DNA of 64,000 bases from NCBI GenBank assembly GCA_947629335.1, contig CANRDI010000007.1:30825-94824 (forward strand). The letters are read 5' to 3'. Source of the stretch: an uncultured Clostridia bacterium (GTDB lineage: Bacteria > Bacillota > Clostridia > Oscillospirales > Ruminococcaceae). Position numbers and translations under genes: made by a program. The notes below the pieces were generated by a model. It worked only from the letters and a program-made list of their open reading frames with translations, made no database searches and was not told the origin of the DNA. Positions 8,379-14,260 of this stretch are shown here, one piece after another; position 1 is the stretch's first letter; each line of letters starts with the position of its first letter.

Positions 8379-9244
8379 TGAAAATTCCCGATCTTTTTAA
8401 AAGCGGAAAAACGGTTTTTTCTTTTGAAATTTTTCCTCCGAAAAAAGACGGCTCTATTGAAACCGTTTACAAGACGCTCGACGGGCTTTCAGACCTAAAT
8501 CCCGATTTTATAAGCGTTACATACGGCGCGGGAGGGAGCGTTCCGGGAGCTTCGACCCGTGAGATTGCCTGCATTATAAAAGAAAAATATCATACAAACA
8601 GCATTGCGCACCTCACCTGCGTAAACTCGACAAAAGAGGACATTGACCGTTTTATTGAAGAGTTTAAGCTGTCGGGGATTGAAAACGTACTCGCGCTGAG
8701 GGGAGATATAAATCCCGAAATTGAGCCGAAACACGATTTTCCCCATGCGTCAGACCTTATCTCATATATGAAAGCAAGAAGCAATCTTTCGTTTTCGGGA
8801 GCTTGTTATCCCGAAGGGCATACGGAATGTGACAATCTTGACGAGGACATTGAAAACCTTAAAATAAAGGTCGAAGCAGGCGCCGAACATCTCATTTCTC
8901 AACTGTTCTTTGACAACAGCGCGTTTTACAGGTTTATCGACAAGGCGCGCGCAAAAGGAATAAACGTGCCTATAGAAGCGGGGATAATGCCGTGTGTAAA
9001 TGCAAAGCAGATCCAAAGAATGGTTTCAATGTGCGGGGCGTCGCTTCCGCAGAAGTTTACAAGGCTTATCGCAAAGTACGGCGAAAATCCCGAAGCAATG
9101 CGCGACGCGGGTATAGCGTATGCTGCCGACCAGATAATAGACCTTGCGGCAAACGGCGTTGACGGAGTTCACCTGTACACTATGAACAACCCGTATATTG
9201 CCCGAAAAATAAGCGAAAGCGTTTCAAACGTTTTAAAATCGTAA
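8378..9244 (+). CDS. metF: Methylenetetrahydrofolate reductase
   Basis: 288 aa, normal for bacterial MetF. It reduces 5,10-methylene-THF to 5-methyl-THF for methionine synthesis. VFSFEIFPPKKDGS near residues 13-26 contains the catalytic Glu region, VTYGAGGS at about 47-54 binds FAD, AHLTCV follows, and the ALRGD motif at about 106-110 is the conserved folate/FAD site. The TIM barrel C-terminal strands (ISQLFFDN, GIMPC) are present. It is coupled to the TSCPD gene and lies upstream of thiG and the MetH activation gene, a C1/methionine operon. No riboswitch was recognised ahead of the operon. Confidence 0.95.
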   Translation: MKIPDLFKSGKTVFSFEIFPPKKDGSIETVYKTLDGLSDLNPDFISVTYGAGGSVPGASTREIACIIKEKYHTNSIAHLTCVNSTKEDIDRFIEEFKLSGIENVLALRGDINPEIEPKHDFPHASDLISYMKARSNLSFSGACYPEGHTECDNLDEDIENLKIKVEAGAEHLISQLFFDNSAFYRFIDKARAKGINVPIEAGIMPCVNAKQIQRMVSMCGASLPQKFTRLIAKYGENPEAMRDAGIAYAADQIIDLAANGVDGVHLYTMNNPYIARKISESVSNVLKS

Positions 9245-9335
9245 GCATGCGCAATTATTAAACAAATGCGCGGTAATCGGGGTTTTACGGATTTTACAAC
9301 AGACCCAAAAATCATAAACAAAAGAAGGAATTAAA

Positions 9336-10097
9336 ATGGAAGACGTATTGAAAATCGGAAATAAGGAGTTTCACTCACGGTTTATTTTAGGCAGCGGAAA
9401 GTTCGACCTCGACCTTATAAACGCGGCAGTTCAGAACGCGGGCGCGGAGATAATAACGCTCGCGCTTCGCAGAGTAAACAGCTTTACGGGGAATATTCTC
9501 GAACATATCCCGAAAGGAGTTACGCTGCTTCCGAACACATCGGGAGCAAGAAACGCCGAAGAAGCTGTCAAAATAGCAAAACTTGCAAGAGAGGCAGGCT
9601 GCGGCGAATTTATCAAGATAGAGGTCATTCACGACTCGAAATATCTGCTTCCCGACAACTATGAGACTGCAAAAGCATGCGAAATGCTTGCGAAAGAGGG
9701 ATTTACGCCGCTTCCGTATATGTATCCCGACCTGTACGCGGCGCGCGACATGAAAAACGCGGGTGCGGCGGCGATTATGCCGCTCGCAGCGCCGATAGGC
9801 TCGAACAAGGGACTTGCAACAAAGGAATTTATCCGCATTTTAATTGAAGAGATAGACCTTCCGATAATCGTAGACGCGGGTATTGGCAGACCGTCTCAGG
9901 CGTGCGAGGCAATGGAAATGGGCGCGGCGGCAGTTATGGCAAACACTGCAATTGCAACTGCGGGAAACATCGTGCAGATGGCGGAAGCATTCAAAAATGC
10001 AATAAACGCAGGACGCGCGGCATATCTTTCGGGGCTTGGCAGAGTTTTGGACAAAGCCTCGGCAAGTTCCCCGCTCACGGGATTTATAAACGACTGA
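9336..10097 (+). CDS. thiG: Thiazole synthase
   Basis: 253 aa, full length. ThiG condenses deoxyxylulose 5-phosphate, dehydroglycine and ThiS thiocarboxylate into the thiazole of thiamine. [12 protein letters not shown] at the N-terminus, LLPNTSGA at about 67-74, [16 protein letters not shown] (with the Schiff-base Lys) and the phosphate-binding [11 protein letters not shown] and [12 protein letters not shown] motifs are all present. AAGAAGGAA precedes the ATG. No thiS, thiF, thiH or TPP riboswitch lies nearby, so it depends on distant genes. The stop overlaps the next start (TGATG). Confidence 0.93.
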   Translation: MEDVLKIGNKEFHSRFILGSGKFDLDLINAAVQNAGAEIITLALRRVNSFTGNILEHIPKGVTLLPNTSGARNAEEAVKIAKLAREAGCGEFIKIEVIHDSKYLLPDNYETAKACEMLAKEGFTPLPYMYPDLYAARDMKNAGAAAIMPLAAPIGSNKGLATKEFIRILIEEIDLPIIVDAGIGRPSQACEAMEMGAAAVMANTAIATAGNIVQMAEAFKNAINAGRAAYLSGLGRVLDKASASSPLTGFIND

Positions 10098-10780
10098 TGA
10101 ACGGAGAGGTTATCGGAATAGACCGCGAAAATGCATACAGATATATGGGTTTTCGAGAGCCGTTTTCGGAAAATGTTGACATGAAAACTGCCGAGACCGC
10201 CGATAAGTGCGAAGCCGAGCTGCTGAAAACGGCAAGACCGAAGTTTATTTGGCGGGTTTTCAACATTTTACGAAGCGGAGAAGATGTTTTTCTTGACGGC
10301 TGTGATTTTATGCTTTCGGGAAATGACATCAAAAAACATCTTTCGGGCTGTGAAAAAGCGGCAATTGTCTGCTCGACGCTTTCGGCGGACTGTGACAAAT
10401 TTATCGCAAAAATGAGCGTCAGAGGCGCGCTCGAAATGCTTGTGAGCGACGCTTTGGCAAGCGCGTTTATCGAGCAGATAAGCGACAGCGCCATTAAAGA
10501 CCTGACGGAGAAAAACAAAGGATTTACGGCGACATGGGTTTTCGGCGCAGGGTATGGAGATTTTCCGCTTGAAATTCTGCCGAAACTTATTGCGGCGGCT
10601 GACGCGGAGCGGAAAATCGGAGTTTCTACTACTGCCGCAAATACGCTTATTCCGACAAAATCTATTGTAGGCATTGCGGGATTGTCACGAGAAATGCAGA
10701 ATGTTTCGGTAAAGTCATGTGACAACTGCAATATGCGCGACAGATGCGAGTTCCGCAAAAAGGGCGAAGTTTGCGGATAA
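10097..10780 (+). CDS. Stand-alone methionine synthase (MetH) activation-domain protein
   Basis: 227 aa from the ATG at 10097, which overlaps the thiG stop. It matches the reactivation domain of B12-dependent methionine synthase, which in many Clostridia is encoded apart from the catalytic part of MetH. The domain binds SAM and allows reductive remethylation of cob(II)alamin. Recognisable segments are GYGDFPLEI, then ISTTAANTLIPTKS-like residues ending near the C-terminus, and a Cys cluster (CDNCNMRDRCEFRKKGEVC) that resembles a metal or FeS site. No metH core gene lies in the window. A terminator follows directly. Confidence 0.82.
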   Translation: MNGEVIGIDRENAYRYMGFREPFSENVDMKTAETADKCEAELLKTARPKFIWRVFNILRSGEDVFLDGCDFMLSGNDIKKHLSGCEKAAIVCSTLSADCDKFIAKMSVRGALEMLVSDALASAFIEQISDSAIKDLTEKNKGFTATWVFGAGYGDFPLEILPKLIAAADAERKIGVSTTAANTLIPTKSIVGIAGLSREMQNVSVKSCDNCNMRDRCEFRKKGEVCG

Positions 10781-10786
10781 AAATTC

Positions 10787-10817
10787 GAGGGGAACAAGGT
10801 TTCCCCTCTTTATTTTT
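10787..10817 (+). terminator. Intrinsic terminator of the metF operon
   Basis: GAGGGGAA-caagg-TTTCCCCTC followed by TTTATTTTTT, seven bases after the stop. Confidence 0.85.
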
Positions 10818-10825
10818 TATGCAGC

Positions 10826-10857
10826 AAACAGCGCGTGGGATTTCCACGCGCTGTTTT
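10826..10857. terminator. Terminator hairpin between convergent genes
   Basis: AACAGCGCGTGG-gattt-CCACGCGCTGTT with flanking A and T runs; usable in both directions and placed to end the minus-strand surface-protein transcript. Confidence 0.8.
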
Positions 10858-10880
10858 ATTGAGGAAGTAAGCTGCTTAGA

Positions 10881-11942
10881 TCAGTGCTTTTTCTTTGCAA
10901 CAACAACCGCCGCGCCCGCAAGTGCAAATATGCCGAGCGACATTGCAATGCCGCCGAAGCCTGTGTCGGGGCTTTCGGTGCTTCCGTTGTCAGAGCCGCT
11001 GTTTGAATTTTCAGCGTCGGAGCTGTCGGAAGAAGATGAGTTGTTTGCTTCGCTGTCAGTTGAAGATGAAGTGGTGGGATCGCTTGAACTGCTCGGAGTA
11101 TAGGAACTGCTCGGTGTATTTGAACTACTGTCAGAGGAACTGCTCGGTGTATCGGAGCTGCTCGGAGTATTTGAACTGCTGTCAGAGGAACTGCTCGGTG
11201 TATCGGAGCTGCTCGGAGCATTTGAACTGCTGTCAGAGGAACTGCTTGAACTTTCGGGCTTTGGAGCAGCGCCGTAGTTGTAATGTACTTCTGTGGTTTC
11301 GGCAAGACCGATATTCTCAACGTCCGAAATTGTCCTCCACTGCTGCTTAGAGCCGGTAAAATAAATATCGCTTATGTTTGCGGAGAATGTGGGAATAACT
11401 TTTCCGCTTATCCAACCTCCTGTGAAAGATATGCCTGTGTGTATGATAATACTTTTCAGTACTGCACAGTCCCCAAACGCCCCGACACCTATAGTTTTCA
11501 CGCTTTCGGGAAGAGTATATGTCGTTCCGGATTTAGCCGCAGGATATAATACAAGCTCTATTTTGTTCTTTTCAAACAAAATTCCATCGGCAGATGAAAA
11601 GTTTTTGCTTTCCTCTGAAACAATTACCTCTTTAAGTTTAGAACAGCCTACAAAGCTGAAACTATTTATATATGTAACACTTGCGGGAATTTCTAAAGTT
11701 TCAAGGTTTTCACATACATTTAATCTGCATCCTATTTCTTTAACTCCTTCGGGAATAACGATTTTCGTCGCCTTTTTTCCCTCGTCGGTAATTTCTGTTA
11801 CAACATTTTTTTCAATAACAAAATACCCGTTTTCGTCAACTGTGCTTTCCGTCTGCGAGTTTTCCGCAGCCGCTGCGGTGACAACAGTCGTTGTCATCAA
11901 TGCACTTGCTAAAATAATTGCGCTAAGTTTTTTGATATTCAT
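10881..11942 (-). CDS. BspA-like leucine-rich-repeat surface protein 1
   Basis: 353 aa. A signal peptide (MNIKKLSAIILASALM, cleavage after about residue 26) is followed by about four BspA-type LRR_5 repeats (residues about 55-190, pattern IPEGVKEIG, LETLEIPASVTYI, LPESVKTIGVGAFGDC), a Ser/Pro/Thr/Asp-rich stalk (about 225-315) and a cell-wall anchor-like tail: SPDTG, hydrophobic helix, then KKKH. It shares signal, stalk and tail with the proteins at 14261 and 24922. The family is surface-exposed in gut bacteria and implicated in adhesion; the ligand is unknown. The SPDTG motif suggests a sortase substrate of a non-LPXTG class, and no sortase is visible here. Confidence 0.88.
   Translation of the reverse strand: MNIKKLSAIILASALMTTTVVTAAAAENSQTESTVDENGYFVIEKNVVTEITDEGKKATKIVIPEGVKEIGCRLNVCENLETLEIPASVTYINSFSFVGCSKLKEVIVSEESKNFSSADGILFEKNKIELVLYPAAKSGTTYTLPESVKTIGVGAFGDCAVLKSIIIHTGISFTGGWISGKVIPTFSANISDIYFTGSKQQWRTISDVENIGLAETTEVHYNYGAAPKPESSSSSSDSSSNAPSSSDTPSSSSDSSSNTPSSSDTPSSSSDSSSNTPSSSYTPSSSSDPTTSSSTDSEANNSSSSDSSDAENSNSGSDNGSTESPDTGFGGIAMSLGIFALAGAAVVVAKKKH
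11078..11243 (-). repeat. 51-bp tandem minisatellite in the stalk
   Basis: Three near-identical 51-base units encode the 17-residue motif SSSSDSSSNTPSSSDTP in the stalk of surface protein 1. Copy number could change by slippage and alter stalk length. Confidence 0.75.
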
Positions 11943-12153
11943 TTATATCCTCCGTATTCTTTGCGGTATAAATTATTTCAGCGCAATTTTCCCGCAAAAA
12001 CAAAAAGTGCGCAGCCGAAGCCGCGCACTGTAAAAATGCAAGCTCCGAATTGCTGCGACACAAATTCTTTTTCCTAAAAAACGGTATAGAAAAGCGAGCA
12101 CTTTTACCAAGGTAAAAGTAACCGATTTTTAGGAAATTATTCAATTGCGTCGC
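11943..12153 (-). promoter_or_regulatory. Structured leader with terminator/antiterminator, copy 1
   Basis: Leader of surface protein 1, read on the minus strand. Helix P1 pairs GCGAC with GTCGC; P2 pairs TTTCCTAAAAA with TTTTTTAGGAAA; P3 pairs ACTTTTACC with GGTAAAAGT. Then come GCAGCAAT, the antiterminator arm GAGCTTGCA (12037-12045), and the competing arm TGCGCGGCTTC (12017-12027), which is also the 5' side of the terminator hairpin at 12006-12029 followed by T residues. After it, TTTGCGG and CCGCAAA can pair just before ACGGAGG. The same architecture precedes the genes at 14261 and 24922. Confidence 0.75.
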
Positions 12154-12159
12154 AACATA

Positions 12160-12188
12160 ATTATACCATCTTATGAACATTTTGTCAA
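12160..12188 (-). promoter_or_regulatory. Consensus sigma-A promoter of leader copy 1
   Basis: Minus strand TTGACA (12183-12188), 17 bases, TATAAT (12160-12165) with extended -10 TGG. Transcription would begin at about 12153, exactly at the first strand of helix P1. Confidence 0.88.
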
Positions 12189-12223
12189 TACCCCGCGCAA
12201 ATTTTTCCTAATGAAACAAAACA

Positions 12224-12254
12224 ACAGCGCGCCCAAAGCCTTGAGCGCGCTGCT
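12224..12254. terminator. Hairpin AGCGCGC/GCGCGCT upstream of uxaC
   Basis: AGCGCGC and GCGCGCT flank a 12-base loop, followed on the plus strand by a T-rich tract. It sits between two divergent promoters with no obvious incoming transcript, so its job as a terminator is only a guess. Confidence 0.4.
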
Positions 12255-12338
12255 TTATTTCTTTATAAAATACATCAATGATATTTGTGCATAATGTCAA
12301 AAGATTTGTGATAAGTAACTGAAAAAATAAAATTGTCG

Positions 12339-12367
12339 TTGACATTTTGGTAAAAATTTTATATAAT
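12339..12367 (+). promoter_or_regulatory. Consensus sigma-A promoter of uxaC
   Basis: TTGACA (12339-12344), 17 bases, TATAAT (12362-12367). About 34 bases of leader precede the uxaC ATG. Confidence 0.88.
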
Positions 12368-12407
12368 AAAAATGCCTAATTATTTTTAAAAAAGTGAGGT
12401 ATTGTAA

Positions 12408-13808
12408 ATGAAAAAATTTATGGACGAGAATTTCCTTCTCTCAACCGAAACCGCGCAAAAGCTGTTTCACAACTATGCGGCAAAGATGCCTATTATTGAC
12501 TATCATTGCCACATAAATCCCCGCGAGATCGCCGAGGACAGACAGTTTGAAAGCATAACCCAGGTCTGGCTCGGCGGCGACCACTACAAATGGCGTCTTA
12601 TGCGCTCGGCGGGCGTTGACGAAAAGTATATCACGGGCGACGCTTCCGAAAGAGAAAAGTTCCAGAAGTGGGCGGAGACCCTCGCAAAGGGCATCGGAAA
12701 CCCCCTGTTCCACTGGAGCCACCTCGAACTTCAGCGCTTTTTCGGCTATAACGGCGTTTTAAACGGCGATACCGCAGAGGAAGTCTGGCAGCTCTGCAAC
12801 AAAAAACTTGCCGATAAGAGCATGAGCGTGAGAAACCTTATCAAGCAGTCCAACGTTGAGGTCATCTGCACAACTGACGACCCGATTGACAGCCTTGAAT
12901 GGCATAAGAAAATCGCCGAGGACAGCACTTTTGATGTAAAGGTTTATCCCGCATGGCGTCCCGACAAGGCTATGAATATCGACAAGCCCGATTTTGCCGA
13001 CTATATGAAAAAGCTCGAAGCTGCAAGCGGAGTTAAAATCGGCTCTTGGGCTGACCTTAAAAAGGCTCTCGAAAACAGAATGGATTTCTTCGGCACAATG
13101 GGCTGCCGCGTTTCCGACCACGCGCTTGAATACGTTTACTATGCTCCCGCGTCAGACGAGGAAATTGAAAAGATATTTGCTAAGAAAATGAGCGGAGAGC
13201 TGTCCTGCCCCGAATGCGTAAAGAAATTTAAGACCGCGTTTATGCTGTTTATGGGCGAACAATGCCACAAGAGAAACTGGGTAATGCAGCTTCACTATGG
13301 CTGCAAGCGCGACAACAACACCGCTATGTTCAATAAGTTGGGTCCCGATACGGGATTTGACTGCATAAACAACTATGCTCCGTCAAGCGAAACAGCTGAC
13401 TTCTTAAACGCGCTTGAAATGAACAAGTCGCTTCCGAAAACTATCATTTACAGCCTCAACCCCAACGATAACCAAGCGATAGACACAATTTTAGGCTGCT
13501 TCCAGAGCAGCGAAGCCGTAAGCAAGATACAGCACGGCTCGGCTTGGTGGTTCAACGACCACAAGGTCGGAATGACCGACCAGATTACTTCTCTCGGAAA
13601 CCTCGGCTATCTTGCGGGATTTGTCGGAATGCTGACCGATTCAAGAAGCTTTTTGAGCTACCCGCGCCACGAGTATTTCCGCAGAATACTCTGCAACGTA
13701 TTCGGAAACTGGGTAGAAAACGGCGAGTATCCGAATGACGAAAAGCTGCTCGGCGAAATGGTCTGCGACATCTCCTACAACAACACAAAGCGCTATTTCG
13801 GATTTTGA
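12408..13808 (+). CDS. uxaC: Glucuronate/galacturonate isomerase
   Basis: 466 aa, the standard UxaC length. It isomerises D-galacturonate to tagaturonate and D-glucuronate to fructuronate in the cytoplasm. IIDYHCHINPREIAED near residues 28-43 carries the metal-ligand His pair of the amidohydrolase fold; TDDPIDSLEWHK, WRPDKAMN and the C-terminal GSAWWFNDHK and LGNLGYLAGFVGMLTDSRSF are UxaC signatures. It has its own promoter and terminator, lying about 14 kb from uxaB/uxaA, which sit on the opposite strand. It supplies the first step of the galacturonate branch of the pectin locus. Confidence 0.97.
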   Translation: MKKFMDENFLLSTETAQKLFHNYAAKMPIIDYHCHINPREIAEDRQFESITQVWLGGDHYKWRLMRSAGVDEKYITGDASEREKFQKWAETLAKGIGNPLFHWSHLELQRFFGYNGVLNGDTAEEVWQLCNKKLADKSMSVRNLIKQSNVEVICTTDDPIDSLEWHKKIAEDSTFDVKVYPAWRPDKAMNIDKPDFADYMKKLEAASGVKIGSWADLKKALENRMDFFGTMGCRVSDHALEYVYYAPASDEEIEKIFAKKMSGELSCPECVKKFKTAFMLFMGEQCHKRNWVMQLHYGCKRDNNTAMFNKLGPDTGFDCINNYAPSSETADFLNALEMNKSLPKTIIYSLNPNDNQAIDTILGCFQSSEAVSKIQHGSAWWFNDHKVGMTDQITSLGNLGYLAGFVGMLTDSRSFLSYPRHEYFRRILCNVFGNWVENGEYPNDEKLLGEMVCDISYNNTKRYFGF

Positions 13809-13828
13809 TTTGATCCCATAATACAACT

Positions 13829-13860
13829 CAGACCGCGGGTTTCCGCGGTCTGAACTTTTT
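13829..13860 (+). terminator. Intrinsic terminator of uxaC
   Basis: CAGACCGCGG-gttt-CCGCGGTCTG followed by AACTTTTT, 20 bases after the uxaC stop. Confidence 0.88.
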
Positions 13861-13957
13861 ATAAGTCAAATCTGCGTTAAAGCGTTATCAGCCGCAGGCG
13901 TATAACGAGAGCATACGGGTCTTTCTAAACAGACTTGGATCTGACTTTTTATACGGT
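13858..13957 (+). repeat. Palindromic element, diverged copy
   Basis: Outer arms AAGTCA and TGACTT enclose ATCTG/CAGAC pairing and a core hairpin GCGTTATCAGCC-gca-GGCGTATAACG. The same nested plan is seen at 22187-22330. This stretch holds no gene. Confidence 0.5.
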
Positions 13958-13963
13958 TTTATG

Positions 13964-13996
13964 CCTGCCGTTTTTCGGCAGGTATTATTTTTTTTA
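13964..13996 (+). terminator. Second intrinsic terminator after uxaC
   Basis: CCTGCCG-ttttt-CGGCAGG followed by TATTATTTTTTTT. It insulates the next promoter. Confidence 0.8.
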
Positions 13997-14004
13997 AAAA
14001 ACCA

Positions 14005-14033
14005 TTGACAAATTGCGGGGATTGTGATAGAAT
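14005..14033 (+). promoter_or_regulatory. Sigma-A promoter of leader copy 2
   Basis: TTGACA (14005-14010), 17 bases, TAGAAT (14028-14033). The start site falls at about 14040, next to helix P1. Confidence 0.85.
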
Positions 14034-14039
14034 GAAAAT

Positions 14040-14260
14040 GCTACACAACCGAATATTTGTCTATAAAGGTTGCACTATACCTATAGGTAAAAGTGCAAGC
14101 TCTTTTCGTGCATCCTTTATAGAAAATGGAACACGGTTGTGTAGCAGCAATGAGCTATGCATTTTTCGTGCGTAGCTTCGTGCTGCGCACTTTTTTATTT
14201 TGCGGGAATTGCGCGCGGCAATAATAAAAACAGACCGCAAAAAGAACGGAGGACATTAAA
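14040..14260 (+). promoter_or_regulatory. Structured leader with terminator/antiterminator, copy 2
   Basis: The clearest copy. P1: CTACACAACCG (14041-14051) with CGGTTGTGTAG (14134-14144). P2: TCTATAAAGG (14060-14069) with CCTTTATAGA (14114-14123). P3: TTGCACT (14070-14076) with AGTGCAA (14092-14098). Antiterminator: AGCTATGCA (14153-14161) with TGCGTAGCT (14169-14177). Terminator: GTGCGTAGC (14168-14176) with GCTGCGCAC (14182-14190) and a T run. A read-through hairpin pairs TTTTGCGG (14198-14205) with CCGCAAAA (14235-14242), enclosing TTGC-gcgcg-GCAA, and ends six bases before GGAGG. Confidence 0.8.

Noticed and set aside
9245..9335. TPP riboswitch ahead of thiG
   Set aside because: The 91-base gap lacks the conserved CTGAGA-type core and is too short for the aptamer plus platform.
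10084..10797. A 237-codon minus-strand open frame
   Set aside because: It is the reverse shadow of the MetH activation-domain gene, which is coupled to thiG.
14040..14260. Known c-di-GMP riboswitch, given the nearby EAL gene
   Set aside because: The conserved GEMM core sequences and the class II core are absent; only the neighbourhood suggested it.
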